A stretch of 64,000 nt of DNA from Pseudomonas yamanorum (GTDB lineage: Bacteria; Pseudomonadota; Gammaproteobacteria; Pseudomonadales; Pseudomonadaceae), in contig NZ_JACARE010000024.1 of assembly GCF_013386765.1 (NCBI RefSeq), positions 221,709-285,708 on the forward strand, written 5' to 3'. Numbering within the stretch: position 1 is the first letter of the stretch; every line of letters starts with the position of its first letter. Under the pieces are notes generated by a model, which was given only the letters and a program-made list of their open reading frames with translations, was not told the DNA's origin and made no database searches. Below, piece after piece: positions 16,099 through 24,588 of the stretch. Position numbers and translations under genes: made by a program.

Positions 16099-19000
16099 AT
16101 GACTCAAGATCTCGACACCCCGCACGATGACTCCGTCCCTTCATTACCACTGCTGCCAAGCGACACCACGGTTGAGTCCGCACCCTTGCGCCCGGGCGGC
16201 TTTACCCTGCCGCAACCGCCCGATAGCGTGCTGACCGCCCAGTCCTTCAGCAACGAGCCCTTCAGCAACCTGCCCCTGTACATTCCGACCCTGACCACCC
16301 CGGTCGTCGGCTACAGCGGCGGCCTGAACAGGGCCGCGCTGAACGTCAGCCCGGCCGGCGTGTTATTCATCCTGCTGCCCTACCTTGACCAGGCCGACGG
16401 TGACTTCATCGAGCTACAGCTCAACGGGTTCAGGGTTGCGTTCCATACCGTCACCGCCGACGAGGCTCTTAACGGCACGCAAATCGTCTTGTATGTGGAA
16501 AGCTCGCGTTTTATTCGCGAGGCCGGCAATACCGTGCAAGCTTTTATCACCCGTATCAGCGGCGGTACCGATCAGACCCAGTTGTTCAATATCTATGTCG
16601 ATGACGTGCTGCCCGGGGGCCGCAATCCGGTGGCCAGCACCTCGGAAAACGAAAACCTGCCCAAGCCGCTATTTCCCCAAAACATTATCGACTTTGGTGT
16701 CAGCCAGGACGATGCCAACCGAGGCGTGCCGGTGACCATCGGCTACTACCCGGTCGACACCAGCCTGCCCGCCGTGAATCACCGCAAGACGCGCGATGTG
16801 ATTCGCCTGAGCATCGGCGGGGTGATCATCCAGCATACCGTCACCGAGTTTGAAGCGGCGGGCCGCGACCCCATCATCATCACGGTCTACGCCGGCACCT
16901 GGGCCGAGGTGGGCAGCGGTGTACGCGTGTGTGAATACGATGTGGTCGACGAGGTGGGTAACCGCTCCGATGGTTTCTCGCCGGCGCAACTGCTGACCGT
17001 GCGGATCGGCACGGGCACCGAACCGCTGTTGCCGGCACCCTACGTCCTTGAATCCGTCGACCTGCCGGACGGCACGCAACTGCTCGATGCCGATGCGCTT
17101 AATGGCGAAAACGCCACCCTCGTGGTCGATGTCGCCGGCCAGGGATACGTGCTGGGGGACGTCATTCGGGCAACCGTCGTCGGGCTGACGGTGGACGGGG
17201 TACGCGTGACCTACACCTACAACCACACCATCACCTCGACCACCCGCGTCCAGTACATCGACTGGCCAAACGCCGATGTACTGAGCCTGGTCAACGGGCG
17301 CCTGCTGCTGACCTACCAACGTATTCGCATCGGCGTACCGGCACGCGACTCGGAAGGCTCGCTTGTCAATATCATCGGCACTCCTGTCGACACCAGCCTG
17401 GCAGCACCGCAAGTACCCGACGCGGTGGGCGGCTCACTGCCACCCACCACCAACCCTGTATTCGTGGTGATCCCGTCCTATACCGGCCAGAACAGCAACG
17501 ACCGCATCACGCTGGTACTGGAAGGCACCTATGCCAATGGCCGTTCCTATTACGCCGAGTACAGCACCCGCGCCGGCAGCGGCGATATTCTCTTCGACCT
17601 GGCCAACGGGCCCGACGGCGAGATCGCCCAACTGGAAGGCGGTTCGTTGCGGCTCTACTACACCGTCAATGATTCCCGCGACCGGCCGCCATCGCGCACC
17701 CTGAGCCTGACGATCGGCGCAATAAGGGCGATCCTGCGGCCGCCCACCACCCGCGAAGCGGTGCCGCCTGATTATGTCTTCGACCCGGAAATCAACCGCG
17801 GCAACTTGAATGTCACCGTGCCGGCGAGCCCGGCCTTTACCCTCGGCGCCACGGTGTTCCTGCACGCCGACGGCAGTTCCCCCGGCGGCAGCGCCCCACC
17901 GGATGCTTTCCCGATCGACGTCAACTGGGTCGGTGCCGCCCTGCCCTTCACCGTGCCTCGCGGCTTTGTGACCGCCAACCTGAACGGTTCCCTGACCCTG
18001 TACTACACCGTGGTCAGGCCGGGGCAGCCCACCCTGACGTCCGAGGCGTTGGTCATCCGGGTCGGCTCGGCGCTGAACCTGCCGGTGCCCGAAGTGCTGG
18101 AAGGCACGGTGATCAACCCGACCCTGACCCGCCTTAACCCGCTGCACGTGCTGCCGCCGCGCCCGGAAGTGGTGACGATTCGTGTGCGCTACGCGCCGAT
18201 GTTGCCAACGGATGACATCAAGGTGCACATCATCGGCAAACCGGACGTGGGCACACCGGATATTCCGGCGAAACCCGGCATTCCCAATTCTGGTAGCGAC
18301 TTTGTCGACTTCACGGTTTCCAGTGCATTCGTCGCGGCTTACCTGGGCGAGAGCTGCCAGGTGTATTACGAAGTCATTCGGGGCGGGGCGAGTACTCAGT
18401 CCAAGACCCTGACCCTGGAGGTGGAAGCCCTGGCATCGCAGGAATGGGACCTGGTGAGTATTCCTGAGGCCACAGGCGGGGTGATTGAAACCAGCGGTGC
18501 CTACACCGTCCGGATTGATGCCTGGCCGTTCATGGTGGCCGGGCAACTGTTGACCGTATTCCTGCGGGGCACCACCGATACCCTGCTGTTCAGCAGGCCG
18601 GTGACCGCTGCTGAAGTGACCGCCGGGCGTGTCACTGCGCCTATCCCGGCGGACTATCTGCGGACACTGGCAGCGGACAGCACCCTGAGGGTAGAAGCCA
18701 ATGTGTCGCTGGATGGCAGTGGCAACCAGGCTACAGCCCAGGCGTTTGAGGTAGTTCGTTATGACGTCAGAAGGTCTGCGGGGATCGTGGAAACCATTAC
18801 GGTGGGCAATACGCCTTCGATCCTGGCCCTCAGTCCGAATAACCAGAAACTCTATGTGGCCAACAACACGAGCAACATGATCCACGTAATCGATACAGGG
18901 ACCAACACCGTTGTACATATCATCACGATGCCGGTGAGAGCAACCGCAATGGTTGTGAGTTCGGACAGTTCACTCTTGTATGTGGGAACGCTTTCATCAC

Positions 19001-19665
19001 CGTATAAAATATATGAAGTCGAAACAACCTTCTATACGATTAAAAGAGAGAGCTACAACGGATATTACGGCAGCGCGCTCAGTCTCAATTCAAACGGCTC
19101 AAGATTGTATGCATCCTACAACGCAGGAAACTATGTCCTATCCATTGACACCGTCACGTTAAACGAAGTATCTCCACGCTTCATTTTTAACGCTACCAAC
19201 AGATACGTCAACGACAACCTTATAAGCCGAGACGGCACTCGCATGTACGTTTCAAATACTTATGGCGTAGCTATTTATGCCAGTAACGGGGTCTTGATAA
19301 AAGATCTGGAGACAACTCCCCCCTTTGGTTTAACCAAACTCGCGTTAACCCCAAATACGGCCAGACTGTATTCAACTTCAAATGCCAGTATCGTAATTAT
19401 TGATACAACCACTAATGACGTAGCCAAGATATTGACCAATATCTCACCAACAAACTTGGCCATCAACGCCAACACGGCGATCTATCGCGCCTTCGTCACG
19501 GAGAGCACCGCTAATTCCGTGAGAATCATCGATACACAAACCGAGGAGCCCATGGGCAGTATTCCAGGCTTCGACCACCCCACCGCCATTGTCTGCAACC
19601 CGCATAACAACACGCTCTACGTTGCCAATAACGGCACCAACACCATTGCGGTGGTCAGCACATAA
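16099..19665 (+). CDS. Giant leaderless protein: Ig-like repeat modules plus C-terminal YVTN beta-propeller
   Basis: 1188 residues. Residues about 40-895 form roughly seven modules of 110-130 residues with the recurring pattern GD-x-I-x-L ... YT/FTV ... L-x-L-Y-Y-x-V, typical of Ig-like beta-sandwiches. From about residue 897 it changes to a YncE/YVTN-type propeller (NTPSILALSPNNQKLYVANN, HVIDTGTNTVV, ending TLYVANNGTNTIAVVST). No signal peptide or membrane segment, so any export route is unknown. ATG at 16099 follows AGGA. Base composition turns AT-rich over about 18900-19500, as if the propeller was acquired separately. Two related proteins are encoded at 22317-26565. Function not known; a surface or adhesive role is a guess. 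Confidence 0.75.
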   Translation: MTQDLDTPHDDSVPSLPLLPSDTTVESAPLRPGGFTLPQPPDSVLTAQSFSNEPFSNLPLYIPTLTTPVVGYSGGLNRAALNVSPAGVLFILLPYLDQADGDFIELQLNGFRVAFHTVTADEALNGTQIVLYVESSRFIREAGNTVQAFITRISGGTDQTQLFNIYVDDVLPGGRNPVASTSENENLPKPLFPQNIIDFGVSQDDANRGVPVTIGYYPVDTSLPAVNHRKTRDVIRLSIGGVIIQHTVTEFEAAGRDPIIITVYAGTWAEVGSGVRVCEYDVVDEVGNRSDGFSPAQLLTVRIGTGTEPLLPAPYVLESVDLPDGTQLLDADALNGENATLVVDVAGQGYVLGDVIRATVVGLTVDGVRVTYTYNHTITSTTRVQYIDWPNADVLSLVNGRLLLTYQRIRIGVPARDSEGSLVNIIGTPVDTSLAAPQVPDAVGGSLPPTTNPVFVVIPSYTGQNSNDRITLVLEGTYANGRSYYAEYSTRAGSGDILFDLANGPDGEIAQLEGGSLRLYYTVNDSRDRPPSRTLSLTIGAIRAILRPPTTREAVPPDYVFDPEINRGNLNVTVPASPAFTLGATVFLHADGSSPGGSAPPDAFPIDVNWVGAALPFTVPRGFVTANLNGSLTLYYTVVRPGQPTLTSEALVIRVGSALNLPVPEVLEGTVINPTLTRLNPLHVLPPRPEVVTIRVRYAPMLPTDDIKVHIIGKPDVGTPDIPAKPGIPNSGSDFVDFTVSSAFVAAYLGESCQVYYEVIRGGASTQSKTLTLEVEALASQEWDLVSIPEATGGVIETSGAYTVRIDAWPFMVAGQLLTVFLRGTTDTLLFSRPVTAAEVTAGRVTAPIPADYLRTLAADSTLRVEANVSLDGSGNQATAQAFEVVRYDVRRSAGIVETITVGNTPSILALSPNNQKLYVANNTSNMIHVIDTGTNTVVHIITMPVRATAMVVSSDSSLLYVGTLSSPYKIYEVETTFYTIKRESYNGYYGSALSLNSNGSRLYASYNAGNYVLSIDTVTLNEVSPRFIFNATNRYVNDNLISRDGTRMYVSNTYGVAIYASNGVLIKDLETTPPFGLTKLALTPNTARLYSTSNASIVIIDTTTNDVAKILTNISPTNLAINANTAIYRAFVTESTANSVRIIDTQTEEPMGSIPGFDHPTAIVCNPHNNTLYVANNGTNTIAVVST

Positions 19666-19683
19666 GCAACAGCGAGGTCAAAA

Positions 19684-19717
19684 AAATGCCCCGTATCCTT
19701 CGATACGGGGCATTTGT
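19684..19717. terminator. Strong bidirectional terminator
   Basis: AATGCCCCGTATC-CTTC-GATACGGGGCATT is a perfect 13-bp stem with a tetraloop, flanked by A-run on the left and T-rich sequence on the right. It separates the convergent 1188-residue gene and the autotransporter gene. Confidence 0.85.
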
Positions 19718-19779
19718 CGTTATGCAAAAGTCCTGGGGTTCAATTCATCGCTTAGCACAACGTACTGCTCATCCCACCC

Positions 19780-22026
19780 TTAGAAGTCGTAACGCACACC
19801 CACGTTAACGCCCCAAGGCTGGTCGATGCTACGGCCCTGGCTGCGCTCCACGTCCGCATGCACCTTGAAGTTCTTCGACACCGACATCGCCACCCCGGCC
19901 CCGACTTCGATGCGTGTGCCCGACAGGTCGTTGTTGAACTTGTTGTCGTTCACGAACACCTTGTTGCTCTGGTTGAACTCATGGGCCACGGCGGTGCGCA
20001 AGTAGGGTTGCAGGATGCTGCCACTGTCGAGTTGGATATTACGCCCGGCGGTCACACCGGCCTTGCCCACTACAGAAGCGGTACGGTCGCCCTTGGCATG
20101 CAGGCCGTTGTCCAGGTCGTAGCTTTGACGCTGGATGAATGCCGTCGCCAACTGCCCGTAAGGCTCTACGAAGTAACCGTCATCCAACTTGATATGACGA
20201 CCAAACTCAGCAGAGGCACTCACCGCGTTTTGAGTGAAGTCGCCCTTGGCCTTCTTACCGTCACTCATGGCCACCTTGGACTCGTTGTGCAACCGGTTGA
20301 ACTTCATCACGCCATCGAAGTAGAAGCCGCTCTCGGCATCCAGCCAGGTGGCATAACCACCGACGTAGTAGCTGTTGATCGTCGCGCTGCTGCCACGCTT
20401 CAAGTCCAGGTCCGAGGTGCTGTGACCGGCCATGAAACCGGCCAGCCACTGGCCGTCGCCGCCGGAAAGTGGCACGTCGGCACCCAGGGTAAAACCACGT
20501 TGGGTCTGGTTGTAATCAATGCCCTTGTTCTTGTTGGACACTTCGTACTTGTTGCCATAGGCACGGCTCCACAGGCCCGACGACTTGCCGTCGCTGAGGC
20601 GCAGTTCGCCCATGCGCGTACGCAGGTTTGTCATCTCGCCGTACAGCACGCTGGGTGCGGCGTTGGCCAGGGCCAGCACCGAGTGGGTGCTTGGGCTGAT
20701 GACCTTGCTGCTTGGGTCCAGCAACCAGTCCTTTTGGTCATTTTCGTTAATCAGGCTGTAGGAGTAGGTACCTACGTCAACGCGATCATTGACCAGGCTG
20801 AACTGAGCGCCGCCGTCTTCGGTATGCACGACATGCAAACGATCATCGGACAACGGGTCGGCACCGCTGCTGGCGATCAACAGCTTGTGGTCGCCTGACG
20901 ACGTCCCGGTGACATTCAGGAAGTCCCCCGTCAGGGTCGCGAAATCAGCGGTCATGATAAAGGTGCCGTTGCCCGACAGGTTCGCCACGTCCAACTGATA
21001 GAAGGTACCTGGCTCGCCGAACTTGATGTTGCCGTTGTTCAGGGACAGATCACCCACCTGCTGGTTGTCGACCATGACCCAGGTGGCGTCGCTGTTGATC
21101 GCCAGCGCGTCGACGTTTTCCAGGCGCCCGGTCAGCACCGAACCATTGTTCAAGCCCACATTGGCGGTGCCACCGGAATTGATCACATCGCCGGTCATCG
21201 ACGCACCGTCCAGGCTCAGGTCCAGCACGCTGGCTGCGCCCACCTGGATATTACCGGCCAGCGCCGTGTTGCTGACGCGCATGTCGGCCGAGCCGCCATT
21301 GGTCAGCTCCAGCATGTTGCCGTTGCCACCTACGAGGGTAGAGCCATTGTTGACGTTGATTTGAGTGCCACCCGGGGCACCCACCAGGATCGCCGCACCG
21401 GTTTCACCCACCACCTCGGTTTGGTCGAGGGTAAATACCGACGGGTTATCCTGGGTCGGCAAACGGTAAATCACCATGCCATTAGTGCCGCCGCTGATAC
21501 GGCTGTTGTTGGCGCTCAGTTGGCCATCGAACGAAATCAGGCCGGCCTCGACGCCCTGCACCTGAGTGCCGATCAACGTCAGCGAGCTGTCGCCGGCCAG
21601 CGATACACCGTTGACGCCTTCGATCAGGCTGTTGCTGACCACAGCGGAGGAACCCTGGGTGCCCTCGAAGCCGACGACCAGTCCATTAGCCGCGCCGCTG
21701 TGAATGTACGCATCATTGATTGTGCCTTGGCTGCCATACAGCGCAACGCCAATTTCACCGGGTGCTGTGCCAAATATCCTGCCTCCGTTCAAATTAACGG
21801 TCGAATGATAAGCCTGTACACCTACAATATTGGCGCCATTGGACGTCAGTGTTGCTCCCGTCACTTTGTAACGATCAACGCGTGAATCGGCATCTAAGAT
21901 AACGTGTTGGCCCGGGTGAACATCAAGCGCCAGCGCTTCTGTCACTGCGACAGAAAACGGCATGAGCGCGAGCATTTTAATTGCAACGGATAACCGGGAA
22001 GGGGTGAAGCTGGTTTCTTTAGTCAC
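19780..22026 (-). CDS. Pertactin-type autotransporter (type Va secretion)
   Basis: 748 residues. N-terminal signal segment (LSVAIKMLALMPFSVAVTEALA), then a passenger of short right-handed beta-helix repeats rich in N/G/T/S (LTLIGTQVQGVEAG, VDALAINSDATWVMVDNQQ), a pertactin-like linker, and a C-terminal autotransporter barrel (about residues 480-748) with GLWSRAYGNKY, FTLGADVPLSGG and a terminal F in VGVRYDF. A GTG start at 22026 is chosen because GAGGAA lies 6 bases before it; the longer frame has no ribosome site. No catalytic or RGD motif is seen, so a surface adhesin is most likely. The gap 22027-22316 holds its promoter and a terminator of the next gene. Confidence 0.87.
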   Translation of the reverse strand: MTKETSFTPSRLSVAIKMLALMPFSVAVTEALALDVHPGQHVILDADSRVDRYKVTGATLTSNGANIVGVQAYHSTVNLNGGRIFGTAPGEIGVALYGSQGTINDAYIHSGAANGLVVGFEGTQGSSAVVSNSLIEGVNGVSLAGDSSLTLIGTQVQGVEAGLISFDGQLSANNSRISGGTNGMVIYRLPTQDNPSVFTLDQTEVVGETGAAILVGAPGGTQINVNNGSTLVGGNGNMLELTNGGSADMRVSNTALAGNIQVGAASVLDLSLDGASMTGDVINSGGTANVGLNNGSVLTGRLENVDALAINSDATWVMVDNQQVGDLSLNNGNIKFGEPGTFYQLDVANLSGNGTFIMTADFATLTGDFLNVTGTSSGDHKLLIASSGADPLSDDRLHVVHTEDGGAQFSLVNDRVDVGTYSYSLINENDQKDWLLDPSSKVISPSTHSVLALANAAPSVLYGEMTNLRTRMGELRLSDGKSSGLWSRAYGNKYEVSNKNKGIDYNQTQRGFTLGADVPLSGGDGQWLAGFMAGHSTSDLDLKRGSSATINSYYVGGYATWLDAESGFYFDGVMKFNRLHNESKVAMSDGKKAKGDFTQNAVSASAEFGRHIKLDDGYFVEPYGQLATAFIQRQSYDLDNGLHAKGDRTASVVGKAGVTAGRNIQLDSGSILQPYLRTAVAHEFNQSNKVFVNDNKFNNDLSGTRIEVGAGVAMSVSKNFKVHADVERSQGRSIDQPWGVNVGVRYDF

Positions 22027-22244
22027 GGGTAATTCCTCTAGTCGGGTGACTGAACAAGCCAAGCGATTACAGGACTCATCGACTCAGGCTTTCAGAGGCG
22101 CAGAGAGTACGTACCCATGAGGGAGTTTCATGTAGGACTTATCCCAAGAGGAAGAAAGTCGGCTCCGCAAAGCTGCATTTCGCCCTACCAGGCGGATATC
22201 CATTGACAACGATCCAGTTGATTCAGTACCAACAAATGCCAGAA

Positions 22245-22292
22245 CAAAAAAGCACGAACCGTCGACGTTTTACCGCCGGCGGTCCGTGCTTG
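22245..22292 (-). terminator. Terminator of the 22317-24305 gene
   Basis: Minus-strand hairpin with a 12-bp arm (AAGCACGGACCG pairing with CGGTTCGTGCTT, one mismatch) and inner GC-rich pairs, followed by a run of T. It lies 25 bases past the stop codon. Confidence 0.75.
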
Positions 22293-22316
22293 ATTCAACT
22301 ACGGGTCTAGAGGTGA

Positions 22317-24305
22317 TTACCCACAGACTGAGTTGTCCGCCCTGCGGCGATTCATATAGACAAAATTGGGATCGGACTCACCCGTCGTTACGCCATCCGC
22401 CTTGAGTACTGTGTAATACGCCTCGATACGACCGGTGGTAACCGGCTGGATAAAGACAGGGAAGGGCACCGTGAACAACTCCCCCGGGTGGCCTGGAACA
22501 TTGTGATCACCTGTCACAGTGACTTCAGGCAATACCTCGTCTACAACAACCGTTGTGGACGTCAGACTGTCGGGACCATAGACAACCCAATGCATCGTGA
22601 TCCTGTCACCGGTACGAAGGTTGTCTGGATCAAGAATCCTGGTTCTGATGCCATTCGGTATGCCTTGGTCGCAGGTAATAATGAAGATGCCCGCACCGAT
22701 TGAACGCGCATCAAGCAACTCAATGAGCGTCAGGTTTTCCACTACCGCAGCGTTCACCTGAACCGGTGTTTCCAACGACGAGATAACGTTAGTGTTGATG
22801 CCGTTATTGAGTTCATACCAGACCGGAACAAGACCATTTTGCCCCGCTGCGATCACGCTGGCCGGAATGATAAGTTCGAACTGAGCGGCTGTTTCATCAG
22901 CGACCGTGACTGTGTAAGGAGGTGCCAGGGCCGGAAGGCCTTTCCAATAGATTTGAATTCTATGCCCCGCCGTAGCCCCTGTGTAGACATCAAAACGGGC
23001 GATGGCATCACCCGTGTCGCCAGGCCCGATCTCGTCTATCAACCCTTCGGCAGACTCCACTTCGATCGTATCCAGAAGCGGATTTACAGGGCCCGGATCC
23101 TCTGGCCGCCCACCTGCCGAGCGCAGGTCCACGTCGACGGGGATCGTGGCCGATGGTCCGAAGGAGCTCCCGTCGCGGACGACTCTATAGCTGACATCAG
23201 CCGTATACGGCGCGTCCAACCCGCCCGCTCTCAATACATCCCAGGTGATTTCCACTCTCTGTGGCCATGTGAGAGAGGTAATGGTATGGATGAGAAAAAT
23301 ACCGTTAAATTCAACCAGAATATCATCGCCTATGGCCGGATTGGTGTATGCATCAATGAACACTTCAGCCCGGCGCAACTGCGCGTCAGTCAGGTCAATA
23401 GGGGCTTCAGGAACACGTGGGGGCAACAGCCCGGCCGGCGAAGGCGAAGTAATAACGATCACTCTTCTGACGTCCCCGGGCCAAGTGGTATTGTTGCCTG
23501 CGCGATCCGTATATCGGTAGGCGATGTATTTCATCCCTCCGCCTTGCGCCACAATTTGCGCGGTGGTCAAGGTAAAAGGGACAGGTGCATTGGATCGGGG
23601 CAAGTTGTCCATCATGAAAATAGGAACGGCGTCCAGCATGTTCCAGTACACCAGCAGTCTGTCGCCGACCTGCGGGTCGATACGGCCGGGAATGGTGACT
23701 ATCAACTGATTCCCATTACTCGCCAGGCCTTCCAGCGTCAAGGTTTCACCGACCCATGCCTCCAACTCCGCGGGATCATTCAACAGCCTGGCATTGGGGT
23801 CGAGACGATCGATGGTGACCGGTGTGGGTGTAGAAGGACGGTCACTCCCAATAGTGCCACCGAAGAAAAACACTTCATAGCTAATGTTTTTCACCCCATG
23901 CTCACCAATATCCTGCTCAGGCACCGCAAAGGAATACGGCCATGTAAGCGCACTCAAGGGATGGCTGAACGCCACACGATCCCCATAAGGGACATTATTG
24001 ATATAAATCTGCAATTCGTCGTCTAAAACGCCGGGAAATGGTGCAAGATCGCCCCATTCAGGAATGGTACACATGACACCCTGTGTATAGAGCGTACGGA
24101 TATCCATCAAGTTAGGCTGGCCACCAGCGACATCGGGCAACGCATTCACGGCATTCAATTGATCAAGAACAAGAGGCCCTCCGGGTGAATATCCCCGTGG
24201 TCGCCGAGTCGTTAAAATATCTGTGGATTGGGGTGTGGCGTTATTACTTTTGTTGGAGTTCGTCATTGTCATGCACTCTGAAGGATTAAGACTGTTCTCG
24301 CTCAT
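22317..24305 (-). CDS. Leaderless Ig-like repeat protein, paralogue A
   Basis: About 662 residues made of five to six repeated modules of around 110 residues. Each has a phrase such as VGDRLLVYWNML, IGDDILVEFNG or TGDRITMHWVVYG followed by a beta-rich stretch and PVDVD/VIVITSP-like linkers. It shares an N-terminal RRPRG element and a C-terminal VYMN-R-R...CG tail with the protein at 24589-26565, and module style with the 1188-residue protein. No signal peptide, transmembrane helix or catalytic motif. The start is uncertain: ATG at 24305 or a second ATG near 24272; neither has a strong ribosome site. Function unknown; Ig-like folds suggest binding or structural roles. Confidence 0.7.
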   Translation of the reverse strand: MSENSLNPSECMTMTNSNKSNNATPQSTDILTTRRPRGYSPGGPLVLDQLNAVNALPDVAGGQPNLMDIRTLYTQGVMCTIPEWGDLAPFPGVLDDELQIYINNVPYGDRVAFSHPLSALTWPYSFAVPEQDIGEHGVKNISYEVFFFGGTIGSDRPSTPTPVTIDRLDPNARLLNDPAELEAWVGETLTLEGLASNGNQLIVTIPGRIDPQVGDRLLVYWNMLDAVPIFMMDNLPRSNAPVPFTLTTAQIVAQGGGMKYIAYRYTDRAGNNTTWPGDVRRVIVITSPSPAGLLPPRVPEAPIDLTDAQLRRAEVFIDAYTNPAIGDDILVEFNGIFLIHTITSLTWPQRVEITWDVLRAGGLDAPYTADVSYRVVRDGSSFGPSATIPVDVDLRSAGGRPEDPGPVNPLLDTIEVESAEGLIDEIGPGDTGDAIARFDVYTGATAGHRIQIYWKGLPALAPPYTVTVADETAAQFELIIPASVIAAGQNGLVPVWYELNNGINTNVISSLETPVQVNAAVVENLTLIELLDARSIGAGIFIITCDQGIPNGIRTRILDPDNLRTGDRITMHWVVYGPDSLTSTTVVVDEVLPEVTVTGDHNVPGHPGELFTVPFPVFIQPVTTGRIEAYYTVLKADGVTTGESDPNFVYMNRRRADNSVCG

Positions 24306-24532
24306 CACCACATCACTGGAACAAGGACAGGCTAATTAGATCGACTTTCTCCGAGATGCACAGCCTGTCAAATTTCACAGCTGCATCGGAAGTAAAAATG
24401 TGCTCCAAACCAACAACAAGCAATTAGCGGTGTTTTAATAGCCTGACGACCTATAAATAAACTTGTTAACACCACTCGGTCTAAACTCTGATGAATTAAA
24501 AACACCCACTGTGCCGTTGGTCCTGAAGTTTT

Positions 24533-24562
24533 TATATAAAAAAAGAGGGCTTACGCCCTCTT
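24533..24562 (-). terminator. Terminator of the 24589-26565 gene
   Basis: AAGAGGGC-TTAC-GCCCTCTT is a perfect 8-bp stem. On the minus strand it is followed by a run of seven T. It lies 26 bases past the stop codon of the second Ig-like repeat gene. The remainder of the gap up to 24305 is AT-rich and should contain the promoter of paralogue A. Confidence 0.85.
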
Positions 24563-24588
24563 GATCCAGCCTCTATCTGAATGCCACG

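Noticed and set aside
17434..18918. 494-residue antisense frame within the Ig-like repeat gene
   Set aside because: Lacks any motif or ribosome site, while the plus-strand frame shows repeated modules.
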